This document shows, in pieces, positions 7,416 to 15,281 of a stretch of DNA of 64,000 nucleotides. Numbering within the stretch: the stretch's first letter is position 1; the number at the start of each line of letters is the position of its first letter. The notes beneath the pieces were generated by a model. That model was given only the letters and a program-made list of their open reading frames with translations, was not told where the DNA came from and did no database searches. A program made the position numbers and the translations under genes. The DNA is from Akkermansiaceae bacterium UBA2381 (GTDB lineage: Bacteria > Verrucomicrobiota > Verrucomicrobiia > Verrucomicrobiales > DEV007): NCBI GenBank assembly GCA_002344215.1, contig DDSV01000037.1, positions 15,610 through 79,609 of the forward strand. Reading direction: 5' to 3'.

Positions 7416-8171
7416 TTAGGTGGAACGTTTCCGGCAGAGGGCGAGGTGGTCACACCAGGAGCAGTGCTGTCCGGGGGAAGGAACCCAGGCCTCACGGGCA
7501 ATGCCTTCGAGGTAGTCGTCGATGAGGAAGAACAGCTCGCTCTCCATCGCCGCCGACATCCGACCGTAGGCGGAGATGATCACCTTGGGCTGTTTGGTTT
7601 TGACGAGGTGATGCAGCTCGAAACCCGTTTCCCGTTCTCCCGTGGCACTGCGGTAAAGCAAGGCGTAACAGGCGAGCTGGGTGGCGTGCTGATGTTCCGC
7701 CATGCCTTCACTGGGACAGCGAGCTGACGACTTGTATTCAATGATCCGTCCGGGCGGCCGCACCAGGCCGATGATGCCGTATACCGGAGGGATGCCGTCG
7801 CCGAGACTGCACTCGACCTCCACCTCGACACCCTCGGGACGTTCGTCCAAGGCGACGGGGCATTGGGCGAAATAGGTCTCGAGCATGAACCAAGCCTGTT
7901 CGCGGGCGATGACTTCGTCCTCTGGCTTTTTCCACAGGCGCAGGACCTCGTGAATCTGTAGACCGATGAAGAGTGCTGGGGCCGTGGGCACGACGAGGTG
8001 CTCGACGTAACGCTAGAAGAACTGCCTTCGGCAACTCTGCCAGCACTTCAGGCGCGAGGCACTGAGGTAGCGGAGCAGGTCCAGTTCGGACGACACGCCC
8101 GTCCCCGGATCGGGGAGCAGGCGGATCGCGGTAGGTGAGGCGGGTGTAGAAGCGCCGACGGCGGCAGTCAT
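7416..8171 (-). pseudogene. PD-(D/E)XK (RecB/Cas4-like) nuclease with amber codon at position 53
   Basis: From ATG 8171 the frame reads 252 codons. RecB-family features are in order: YLSASRLKCWQSCRRQFF (35-52), a GxxxH motif GLQIH (70-74), the catalytic IIEYKSS with E145/K147, and a C-terminal Cys cluster (C237, C240, C246) that with C43 or C47 could hold an iron-sulfur centre as in Cas4/AddB. Codon 53 is TAG (8015-8013), interrupting the usual FF-x-RYVE motif; the frame continues normally after it. The first metal-binding Asp of the motif GIIDLV is Gly here (G135). Both changes suggest loss of function. The start overlaps the upstream stop by 4 bases (ATGA). A start after the stop, GTG 7991, would lack the first motif. 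Confidence 0.8.
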
Positions 8172-8755
8172 GCGGCACCTCCGTTCCGATGGGCGGAGGC
8201 TTGGCCATTTACGCCATTGCCACCGTTGATCTGATGGATCCCCTCCGCCTCGCCGAGCAGGTCGGTGATGAACCCGCTCGCGCTGAGCTTGTTCAGCTGC
8301 CGTGACGGACGCTGGAAAAGCCGTAGGGCGCGCTCGTCGAGATCATTTTCCGAGAGCTGAAGCTCACGGGACAAATCAGTGAGGAGTCGGCGCTGCTTGT
8401 CGGAGCATTGCCACGCCCCGTTGCCGTTGACCGGAGCGGTGTTGCGGCGAGGGGCGAAGCCATTGCCGTTTGAATGACCGTTGTGGCCATTGCTCCGGTG
8501 GTGACCGTTATTGCCATTGCTGTTGGTAGCGGGAAAGGATCGCTGGGTTTCGCCATATCCTTCGGCGAGGACAAAGCCCGTCTGCTGGATCTCGCGATCA
8601 ACGGCCTGCTGAAGCAGTTGGTAGAGCCGCGCGACCTCGCCGAGAACACGGTCGAGGTCGGTGAGTTCGGTCTGAATGCTGACCGAGAATTGGTGTGAGG
8701 AGAAGCCCGGAAGACCGAGCTTTTTGCTGTAGTCAGTGGTTACGATAAGGGCCAT
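8168..8755 (-). CDS. Conserved PVC-type accessory protein (SKKLGLP start), function unknown
   Basis: The protein has 195 residues. The N-terminus MALIVTTDYSKKLGLPGFSS followed by a strand-rich segment and a helix LGEVARLYQLLQQAVDREI matches a protein type I recall from Planctomycetes/Verrucomicrobia clusters beside a RecB-like nuclease, DUF1257 and Ycf46. The middle (about 78-110) is Asn/Gly/His-rich low complexity. The C-terminal helical region SDKQRRLLTDLSRELQL then ASGFITDLLGE completes the pattern. The stop overlaps the nuclease start by 4 bases, implying coupled expression and probably joint function in DNA handling; that function is an inference from the neighbour only. No lesions are visible. 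Confidence 0.7.
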   Translation of the reverse strand: MALIVTTDYSKKLGLPGFSSHQFSVSIQTELTDLDRVLGEVARLYQLLQQAVDREIQQTGFVLAEGYGETQRSFPATNSNGNNGHHRSNGHNGHSNGNGFAPRRNTAPVNGNGAWQCSDKQRRLLTDLSRELQLSENDLDERALRLFQRPSRQLNKLSASGFITDLLGEAEGIHQINGGNGVNGQASAHRNGGAA

Positions 8756-8996
8756 GAGTTTCGTGGTTGGTGGTTTGGTTGGAGTCGATCTCCCCGCAGT
8801 TGTGCTGGGGGAGGGTGGAGTTCAGCTCGGGCCACTCGCTCGCCAAAGTCTCCCATCCCGGAGTGCCATGGAGGCATTTGCGGAGGAGACAGTACATGAG
8901 GCGTGTCATCGGCGGGCGACGACGTTTGGCTTCGTGGAAGAGTGCGGCGATGAGGGCAAGCGAGATGACCGGCTGGTAGCAGGTAGCGTTTGCCAT
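8733..8996 (-). CDS. Small unrecognised protein, first gene of the minus-strand cluster
   Basis: The protein has 87 residues from ATG 8996 (MANATCYQPVISLALIAAL). It is basic in the middle (FHEAKRRRPPMTRLMYCLLR) and polar at the end. The 3' end overlaps the next gene start by 23 bases, which argues for a real coupled gene over a chance frame. No ribosome binding site or known domain is visible. It stands at the head of the cluster, next to an AT-richer intergenic stretch that probably holds the promoter. Confidence 0.5.
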   Translation of the reverse strand: MANATCYQPVISLALIAALFHEAKRRRPPMTRLMYCLLRKCLHGTPGWETLASEWPELNSTLPQHNCGEIDSNQTTNHETHGPYRNH

Positions 8997-9000
8997 CAAG

Positions 9001-9373
9001 GATCTATGCCGCGGGAAGGGGGGGTATTGCGGGAGGAAAGGTTGCTATCCTAATCATAAAAATACTCCAAACCGTATTTGAGTCGAAAAGACGTCATCAC
9101 ACACCGAAAAACCGAATTGGATCTACTTCAGACTTTAAACAAAAGTTAAAACTGGAATCGTAGATAGATAGGCTTCGCCTTAGGGGTTAACAAAAAAACA
9201 TTGCAGTTGATAGAAGAGATTCGTAATATCAACTGACTGCGCTTTGACCATCACTTGGGGAAACCTATTCTACCATCAAACATCGGAATTTGAGCAGAGA
9301 CTCGATTTATATCAGAATTTCACGATTTGAATACTGGTGATATTCTGTCTGTGTTCCAAAACCAACAACCAAT
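9001..9373. other. AT-rich divergent intergenic region
   Basis: No supported gene lies in these 373 bases, which separate the minus-strand cluster from the plus-strand pair at 9374. The stretch is AT-richer than its surroundings and must contain promoters for both directions. A short inverted repeat GAATA/TATTC spans 9329-9345, about 30 bases before the 9374 start, and could be an operator. I found no RNA gene. Confidence 0.4.
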
Positions 9374-9658
9374 ATGGCAAAGAAACCTAATCTCGAACCA
9401 AAGCTGGAAGCGATATTTGCTGCTCTCGAAGATTCGCGCTACGAATGGCGTACCGTGAGCGGTGTCGCCTCTGATACGCAACTCTCCCGAGAAGATGTTT
9501 TGGAGGGGTTGATTGAGCTCATCGACTCAAACGTTGTAATCCGCTCAGAAGTGCCTTCTGAGAAGGGGGACGAACTGTTTACCACCCGGGATCATTACAG
9601 GAAATTTTCGTCAATCACTAACCGCATTTCGGCCTCCCTTCGCAATCGAGCTTCCTGA
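9374..9658 (+). CDS. Small winged-helix-like protein of an uncharacterised two-gene pair
   Basis: The protein has 94 residues and begins MAKKPNLEPKLEAIFAALED. A helix-turn-helix-like core follows: WRTVSGVASDTQLSREDVLE (25-44) and GLIELIDSNVVIRSE, then a wing-like strand LFTTRDHYRK. The pattern is that of a small winged-helix module; no ligand domain is attached. Its stop is one base before the ATG of the membrane protein gene, so the two are co-expressed. The local sequence is AT-richer than the core genome. A role as a sensor or regulator for its membrane partner is inferred; no family name can be given. Confidence 0.65.
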   Translation: MAKKPNLEPKLEAIFAALEDSRYEWRTVSGVASDTQLSREDVLEGLIELIDSNVVIRSEVPSEKGDELFTTRDHYRKFSSITNRISASLRNRAS

Positions 9659-9659
9659 T

Positions 9660-9965
9660 ATGAACTACTCAACTGTTATTATTTCCGCTGGCGGAAGTCT
9701 TGCAATTACCCTTCTAAACCTTGCGGAGGCTCTGAATCTCCCCAAGGAACGTCGCCCCGATTTTCGTGATTGGGGATATTGGGCTCAGGGTATCATCTAC
9801 ATTTTACTTGGCGCTTTTGTTGCATACGTTTACCAGGCATCTGATTACGAGATTAAGCCTGTTCTTGCGCTTCAAGTTGGTGCGTCCGCGCCTCTCATCT
9901 TGAGGGCGGCTGCAAGCGCCATCCCGCGCGAGATTCAACCCCCAAAAGCGCCGCTGGGTGCGTAA
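9660..9965 (+). CDS. Small membrane protein partner of the winged-helix gene
   Basis: The protein has 101 residues. Three hydrophobic segments are visible: 5-23, 41-59 (WAQGIIYILLGAFVAYVYQ) and a weaker one 68-90 containing VGASAPLILRAAAS. The motif NVGASAPLI/QVGASAPLI is one I associate with small unannotated membrane proteins encoded beside a short winged-helix protein. It follows the preceding gene with a single-base gap. Charged loops (LPKERRPDFRDWGY) lie between segments 1 and 2. Function unknown; the pair could be an accessory sensor or effector module. Confidence 0.65.
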   Translation: MNYSTVIISAGGSLAITLLNLAEALNLPKERRPDFRDWGYWAQGIIYILLGAFVAYVYQASDYEIKPVLALQVGASAPLILRAAASAIPREIQPPKAPLGA

Positions 9966-10278
9966 TCTCTCGTCGCTTAAGAACCTGCAGAGAAACGGCA
10001 CCTTGAGCTGATCGCGGGGAGTGTCTGCAAGATTTCGCCCTCCCGCAGCTGGCCTCTGGTAGTTCTTTTCATTCTTTCGATTCTCATTCTATAAACGAGG
10101 GACTTGAACCTCTTTTGGTTTCAGCCCATGATGGGCGTACACAAGCCGCAGCTGGATAACCGCTGGGGCTCTCTTGTTTCATCCATGTTTTTCTCTATGT
10201 TCAACATTCATCCTGCTATCGACGCGCAGAGCGGTGCCAGTAGTGCCAGCGCTTAGGCGGCAGAAGTATAACCTCGAC
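9966..10278. other. Intergenic region with a tRNA T-arm-like fragment
   Basis: There is no supported gene in these 313 bases. On the minus strand, 10112-10097 reads GAGGTTCAAGTCCCTC, which looks like a tRNA T arm and loop. The sequence around it does not fold into a complete tRNA: I could not place an acceptor stem or a seven-base anticodon loop. It may be a remnant or a chance match. An upstream ATG at 10174 opens the lipoprotein frame earlier but without signal-peptide features. Confidence 0.35.
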
Positions 10279-11490
10279 ATGATGAACCGAATTGTAATCT
10301 CAACTAATCAGATTCGACGGAATGAGGGCCTCCCTCGCAAGGGGTTCGAAAGAGCAAGTCTCTGTGGGTTTGTGGCAGGTGTTTGTCTCGTTTCTGGTTG
10401 CGCACTGCCACGTTCCGCCGTGTTGCTGTTTCGGGAGCACGAACCGGCCCGGATCAAGGTCTCGGAACCCCCACCTTTTTGGCAGGGGCGACTGATCCGT
10501 TCACGCGCGGAAAACGAGGCCAACGCGGCTGGGGGCGAGGTCAATCACCGTCATCTGATTGCCCATCAGCACGAAGGGATGTCTGATGCCACCGAACAGG
10601 CCGTGCGACCGCTTGGAATCCGGGAAGTTACCGCAGACCGCGGTCACGTTCATGTTGTTAAAAGTGTTTCGACTGAACCGGCTTACTCGGCTCCCACCGA
10701 AGCGATGCCCCCGTCATTCGGCCTACGAGCGGTGATCTTGCAAAGATCCATTTTATCTCGCACACCGTCGGGATTGATTGTGGGGTATGTTGGAAGCGAA
10801 CTGCCCCCAGGGTGGCATTGGTGCGACGGTGAGAACAGCACGCCAGACCTTCGGGAGCGCTACATCCAGCTCAATGGCGACCTCGGACCGAGGGGCTCGC
10901 CCGACCATGCGCACGACGCGTCGCATGGGCACACGTGGGCAACGGCTGAGAATGGCGACCAACCGGCCTATTTTGGCGACCCCGCTCCCGGAGAGCGGCC
11001 CGTTCAGGTCGCCCAGCGGGTTCACAGGCATTCACCGGGAGCCGAGTCCGTTTCCAAAGGCCAAACCGATCGCGTTCCCAATCTGCCTCCGGCCTTCGGG
11101 GTGCGGTTCATCATGGTCTCCACCGAGGGCACTAAAATTCCCAGTGGAGCAATCCTGCCCTACGTCGGGGCACGGGCACCACAGGGCTGGCGTTCCATCA
11201 GCACCCGGTTTGGCAAGGACGCAGTCGGCAGATTGCTGCACGGCAGCTGGCTGGCGACGACCGAGCCCCGCCTCTCGGGCACACTGCTGCATTCCCATCA
11301 GTTCCGATCAGTGCACGAATTCCCTCTCGATCCAGTGAGCGGTAACGGAGGCACCGATCTGGCAGGTAACGGCCCCAATGTCCCGACGGCCGACCATCGT
11401 CATCGCGTGCGCGTTGAAACTGAGACTGAAACCGGTCCCGATGAGTCGTGGCCACCCTTTGTGGAATTACTTATTATCATCAAATCCTAA
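10279..11490 (+). CDS. Lipoprotein with phage tail-collar-like repeats
   Basis: The protein has 403 residues from ATG 10279. The N-terminus has a basic region and a hydrophobic stretch ending in a lipobox LVSGC with Cys 41, so it is probably lipid-anchored. Two segments resemble tail-fibre collar domains: TPSGLIVGYVGSELPPGWHW (from residue 161) with TPDLRERYIQ, and IPSGAILPYVGARAPQGW (from 287) with GRLLHGS. Between and after them are His-rich strings (HAHDASHGH, HSHQFRS, DHRHRV) like those that bind metal in trimeric fibres. The next gene begins 15 bases downstream. A cell-surface structure built from fibre-like domains is inferred; sugar or receptor binding is not demonstrated. An ATG at 10174 gives a longer form without a signal peptide. 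Confidence 0.65.
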   Translation: MMNRIVISTNQIRRNEGLPRKGFERASLCGFVAGVCLVSGCALPRSAVLLFREHEPARIKVSEPPPFWQGRLIRSRAENEANAAGGEVNHRHLIAHQHEGMSDATEQAVRPLGIREVTADRGHVHVVKSVSTEPAYSAPTEAMPPSFGLRAVILQRSILSRTPSGLIVGYVGSELPPGWHWCDGENSTPDLRERYIQLNGDLGPRGSPDHAHDASHGHTWATAENGDQPAYFGDPAPGERPVQVAQRVHRHSPGAESVSKGQTDRVPNLPPAFGVRFIMVSTEGTKIPSGAILPYVGARAPQGWRSISTRFGKDAVGRLLHGSWLATTEPRLSGTLLHSHQFRSVHEFPLDPVSGNGGTDLAGNGPNVPTADHRHRVRVETETETGPDESWPPFVELLIIIKS

Positions 11491-11505
11491 ACCGCTCTTC
11501 ATGCC

Positions 11506-13803
11506 ATGTCCCACCGACACATCTCCTTTCAGTCCGAATTTGGCATCAACCTTCACGAGCAGGGCCTTAACCGCTTGAGTGCAGGTCTACGCGCTACGAA
11601 GCCTCACCTGTTTGCTTTTCGCACCGAGATCCCGATCATTCAGCCTTCCGATGGTAATCCCGGACACACTCTCACGCTCTATGCGGTGCTCGACGAACCA
11701 TTGGCGTTCAACCTCTACCCAGTGGTGGGAAATCCGGAAATCCTGAAGGACGCTTTTTTTGTCTCCGCCAACCTCCTCTTCACGCTTACCGATAGCCAAA
11801 TCGGCAGCGTCACGCGCATTCGCATACGGACGGAAAGCGCTGCTGGGATCACGCGCCTCGGCTCCCAGCTCTCGGTTGTAATTCTCGAGAAAGCAGACGG
11901 GGGGCCGTGGTTCGACATTACCAGTCTGGAAGGCGAGCACCCTGCTTTGCTCACTAATAGCGCCGAAGCGGACCTGAGCGCACTCGCGCCCGGTGACGAG
12001 GAAACGGCACGCAGCTTCCGTGCAATCATGAACTATCTGATCACGTTGTTCCTCAAGGAAGGCCTCATGCGCACCGTGCGCGAGTTCCCGCTCCCGCCCC
12101 TCGGTGACCTGATCGATGCCGGTCCGCTCGGCATGCTGCCCGGCCGCGATATCTACATTCGCAACGACGCCGTATATCTCACGATGGGTAACGAGTTGCT
12201 GGGGGATGGTGCTTTTCCCGGTGCTGCCGCCCAAAACGACCTCACCATCGGCGTAGCCGAGAGCGGTCTACAGCGGATCCTCGACCTAATGAGCCCGATG
12301 CCCGTTCCAATCGACGTTGGCGACGACAACACCACTCTACGCCTTCGATCGAGCGATTTTCGGGTCAGCAAAATTAAGGCGGACTTGAGGCCCGGACACG
12401 ACAAGCTCCTCGGGTTCGTGTCTTTCGGAGGCACGCTTGGGCTGCGATTGCAGTTCACGGCATTCGGCCGCTGGGTGCGCACGCCCTACCTGCCGCTGCC
12501 GATCGATGCCTCGTTGAGTCATTTCGGCGGACTGATTCTGCCCTACCTCACCAAAGTCAACGACGGGAAAACGGTCGAGCTGCGGATGCGGCCGGACACA
12601 AAGTTCTTCGAAGCCTGGTATGTGTTCGTCGTTACCAATTACCGGGGTCTGTTCAGAGACTTGATTCGGCGGCTGGTCGACTCGGTCAAAGACAACCTGG
12701 TCTACAAGGTCTTCAAGAAGGTCCCCATCCTCGGCTGGATCCTCGACAAGGTGATCGACATCACCGGCGATATACTCGCTTGGGCTCTAGGCGGCGTGCT
12801 CGACGTGTTCATGTCGAGCTTCTTGACTCTAATTATCAACACGATAGGTCGCGTAGTGCTCCAGCTCATGGACCGTCCTAGCTTCAAGGTGTTTTCGATC
12901 GAGCAGAGCAGCGTTAAGGAAATGACCGGCCTGACCATCACCGGCGGGGAGCTTCGGCAGGTGGACGATGGCAGAGGCGGCGAGCTGCAGGTCGGAATTT
13001 CCTTAGCCGACGGGTTCTTTCCGTCACCTCCTCCTCCGCTTCCGACCCCGCCCGTTCCGGAGCCCACGCCCATCCCGGAACTTCCCTCTCCGAATCTTCC
13101 GACCTTACCTGAGTTTCCCGCTTCGGATTTCGAGCCGCCGTTTGCGATGGACCCGCCGCGATTTCCTTCGGTGATGGAACGTTTCTCGCTCAAATTGCAA
13201 GGTGGCATGGCTTCCTTGCAGGGGCGCATCGAGGTGCAGTATGAGATAGGAGACGAAAAATTCCGCATTGTCAAAACAACGTATCTGGATCAATCTATGC
13301 ACCCTACGAGCCGAGTAATCGGCGAGTATCAGATCACGGGCGAACCCCTCACAATTGAATACCAGCACGGCATAGGAGAGGATAGCACCTCCCATGTGCG
13401 CCAGTCCGTTCGATTCGGCCCGCCTGGGCATGCAGCAGTGTCCCATGTCGCAGCCGAAGGATTGTCGTTTGATACCGACATAGAAGTGATGGATACGGCA
13501 CGCATGGAAGCCGACGAGCTTTGGTTGTTTCGATTGGCCCACAGCTCGGTTTCGGCACCCGTAAATGGCCGGTTTGGGCGCCTTGAACTCGCAGATCCCT
13601 TGAGTTTTCGAAACTGGGCTCGGATGGTGCCAGTGGAAGTTAGCGTCACGGAAACCGTGTGGGTCGACGGTACGGTGATACTCAACGTTCTGTCGTCCGA
13701 TATTGACGGTAAGATCGTTGCCAGAATTTCACCGGCTGAGGGACTTCTAGACGCAGAGATAGAAACACCCAACGGAAAAGTCGTGATTAAGAGGCAAATC
13801 TAA
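11506..13803 (+). CDS. Large protein of unknown function with amphipathic segment and Pro-rich linker
   Basis: The protein has 765 residues and no signal peptide. The N-terminal half contains two similar motifs, NLHEQGLNRLSAGL (about 15-28) and GVAESGLQRILDLM, each followed by strands. This is reminiscent of TULIP/BPI-type lipid-binding proteins, but the resemblance is weak. Residues 405-458 are a hydrophobic/amphipathic stretch (PILGWILDKVIDITGDILAW and onward) that could insert in or lie on a membrane. A proline-rich linker (506-545) precedes a strand-rich C-terminal domain. It follows the collar-like lipoprotein by 15 bases and is probably in the same operon. Both lack homologous neighbours here, so a surface or secreted apparatus is only a guess. 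Confidence 0.6.
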   Translation: MSHRHISFQSEFGINLHEQGLNRLSAGLRATKPHLFAFRTEIPIIQPSDGNPGHTLTLYAVLDEPLAFNLYPVVGNPEILKDAFFVSANLLFTLTDSQIGSVTRIRIRTESAAGITRLGSQLSVVILEKADGGPWFDITSLEGEHPALLTNSAEADLSALAPGDEETARSFRAIMNYLITLFLKEGLMRTVREFPLPPLGDLIDAGPLGMLPGRDIYIRNDAVYLTMGNELLGDGAFPGAAAQNDLTIGVAESGLQRILDLMSPMPVPIDVGDDNTTLRLRSSDFRVSKIKADLRPGHDKLLGFVSFGGTLGLRLQFTAFGRWVRTPYLPLPIDASLSHFGGLILPYLTKVNDGKTVELRMRPDTKFFEAWYVFVVTNYRGLFRDLIRRLVDSVKDNLVYKVFKKVPILGWILDKVIDITGDILAWALGGVLDVFMSSFLTLIINTIGRVVLQLMDRPSFKVFSIEQSSVKEMTGLTITGGELRQVDDGRGGELQVGISLADGFFPSPPPPLPTPPVPEPTPIPELPSPNLPTLPEFPASDFEPPFAMDPPRFPSVMERFSLKLQGGMASLQGRIEVQYEIGDEKFRIVKTTYLDQSMHPTSRVIGEYQITGEPLTIEYQHGIGEDSTSHVRQSVRFGPPGHAAVSHVAAEGLSFDTDIEVMDTARMEADELWLFRLAHSSVSAPVNGRFGRLELADPLSFRNWARMVPVEVSVTETVWVDGTVILNVLSSDIDGKIVARISPAEGLLDAEIETPNGKVVIKRQI

Positions 13804-13882
13804 ACATGGGAGCAATTGACCAGGCGTCGAATCGGGTTCCCTCGACTGACTGAGCGTTAGCCGAGTCAGCCACGGTTCTCAC

Positions 13883-13914
13883 ACCACCGGACCTACGGGG
13901 CCGTATCAGGCGGT
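13883..13914 (-). other. Possible group II intron 3'-region hairpin remnant
   Basis: Read on the minus strand, ACCGCC (13914-13909) pairs with GGTGGT (13888-13883), and within it TACGG pairs with CCGTA. The pattern GAACCGCC, inner stem, then GGTGGTGTG is one I know from sequence just downstream of group II intron reverse transcriptase genes. No reverse transcriptase is present nearby, so this would be a relic. The identification rests on motif memory only. Confidence 0.3.
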
Positions 13915-14030
13915 TCTGACCAGACCCAGGCGCAAGGAACGGAATGAAATGACATCTCGCCAGGTGTTCGATTTGGTTTTCTCGAGCCGGCGAGCCGCCA
14001 CTCGTCTCCGAGCTCTCCGCCGCCCCGCAC

Positions 14031-14156
14031 ATGGGCGACGACTTTGATGCCGCCCATTTCCATCTAGACGGCATCTGCTTTCATCAGGTCCCAGAGAAGG
14101 AGCTGCCCAAGGAGGTGAAGGTCTGGAAACAGTCAAGAAATGCGGCATTGGCCTAA
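14031..14156 (+). pseudogene. Short C-terminal gene fragment, family unknown
   Basis: Forty-one codons from ATG 14031 to TAA 14154-14156 read as plausible protein (DGICFHQVPEKELPKEVKVW near the end). The frame remains protein-like upstream of the ATG for about 20 codons before a stop, as expected for the tail of a truncated gene. I do not recognise the family. It could be a chance frame. Confidence 0.25.
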
Positions 14157-14713
14157 AACTGATTTTAATATTGGAGCGACTCCACCTCAAGATCGCCAGT
14201 GCCGTGAGCCGGAAAGTAAGGCAGCATCGAGAAAAGGATGAAAAGACCAAGCCGAAGAAGGAACAGGCATGGGTAAGAGGATGGGGAAAATTCTAAACTC
14301 CGGAACCCCGGAAGGATTATATGCGGAATTCGGGCTATTACAGACTCCGGACAAATGCAGGCGTCGCATCTTGAACTGAATCGATAGCTTGAATCGACAG
14401 GGGCTGGCAACCCGTTGATTTCCAGAGAAATAGAATATAACTCAAAGTCGAGTAAAACTCCCAAGGCGGGGGGCCGTCATCAATCACTGACTGACGGCTG
14501 ATGCTGAAACTGGCGTTCCGGGGATGTGCCGATCTGCCTGGGCATCGTGTGGCAGGAACAAATTCGGACGGCAGTCCATAAATGGGTGGCCCAACCAAGT
14601 AGCTAGATTCGTTGAGGGGCACGCCTCCAAAAAAAAGCATTCCCCCGCCGTTGATTTCCTTCTTACGGCCGACGCACTGATGATCATCTGCAGTCTGGAA
14701 CGATCAGTGTGCG

Positions 14714-14737
14714 CAGATGGGGTGTTCACCCCATCTG
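14714..14737. repeat. Perfect 11-bp inverted repeat
   Basis: CAGATGGGGTG (14714-14724) and its exact complement (14727-14737) are separated by two bases. No T run follows on either side, so it is not an obvious intrinsic terminator. It lies about 150 bases upstream of the cupin gene. Confidence 0.6.
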
Positions 14738-14888
14738 GAACCGAGGATGGGCGATTGACGTGATCTTCTGAGGGGCACTAAGGTTGGTGTCATCCTGAAA
14801 GACCGTTGAAATGACGGTAATGTTAGGCATCACCGGAGCGCGGAAAGCGCTCCACCAAGACGGTCATATAGCGCGAAGGAGAGAAATC

Positions 14889-15281
14889 ATGAAAGGGTTT
14901 GTAAAGGATATCGAAAGCATTGCGGTGAAGAACGAGGAGTTCCGCAGGGTGCTTTACACGGCGCAGCATTGCCAACTTGTGGTCATGGCCTTGAAGCCGG
15001 GGGAAGAGATCGGGGCCGAGGTTCATACTCTGGATCAATTCTTTCGCGTGGAGGAAGGATCCGGTGAAGCGATTCTTGACGGAGTAGGAACGGCGATCCA
15101 TGCCGGTTTTGCGGTCATCGTGCCCGCCGGGGCGAATCATAACATCATCAATACGGGCGGTTCTCCGCTCAAGCTCTACACAATCTACTCGCCGCCCAAT
15201 CACCGGGACGGGGTCGTCCACCACACCCGCGAGGAGGCTGAGGGTGACAACGAAAAGTTTGACGGCAAGACGACTGAGTGA
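14889..15281 (+). CDS. Small single-domain cupin protein
   Basis: The protein has 130 residues. The cupin barrel motifs are visible: motif 1 GEEIGAEVHTLDQFFRVEEG (38-57) with metal-ligand His and Glu, and motif 2 IVPAGANHNIINTG with the second His. The C-terminus THHTREEAEGDN...FDGKTTE-type ending is typical of a widespread family of stand-alone cupins that bind a divalent metal; their substrate is not settled. The start at ATG 14889 is chosen because GGAGAG lies 6 bases before it and the family begins MKGFVKDIE. It is monocistronic, with about 270 bases to the next gene. Confidence 0.85.
   Translation: MKGFVKDIESIAVKNEEFRRVLYTAQHCQLVVMALKPGEEIGAEVHTLDQFFRVEEGSGEAILDGVGTAIHAGFAVIVPAGANHNIINTGGSPLKLYTIYSPPNHRDGVVHHTREEAEGDNEKFDGKTTE

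Larger units (their letters stand above)
13804..14888. other. Gene-poor 1.1-kb region with remnants
   Basis: No intact gene is supported here. The stretch holds a hairpin resembling those downstream of group II intron reverse transcriptases (13883-13914), a 41-codon fragment (14031-14156) and a perfect inverted repeat (14714-14737). Several short open frames exist on both strands but none has a recognisable family or a good start. It marks the boundary between the accessory region and the signalling block. Confidence 0.5.

Noticed and set aside
1937..8171. Stop-codon recoding (pyrrolysine, selenocysteine or suppressor) in the ycf46-like and nuclease genes
   Set aside because: The three stops are TAG, TAA and TAG, so neither Sec nor Pyl explains all; a frameshift and a lost catalytic residue accompany them. 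Decay is simpler.
7738..8208. Minus-strand frame of 156 codons over the nuclease 5' half
   Set aside because: It is Arg/Pro-rich shadow sequence in another frame; the nuclease frame carries family motifs and overlaps its neighbour correctly.
9810..9823. Second sigma-54-like motif with GG and GC ten bases apart
   Set aside because: It lies inside the membrane-protein gene, with no gene start at a suitable distance.
10085..10170. Complete tRNA on the minus strand
   Set aside because: Only the T-arm-like part is convincing; no acceptor stem pairing and no proper anticodon loop.
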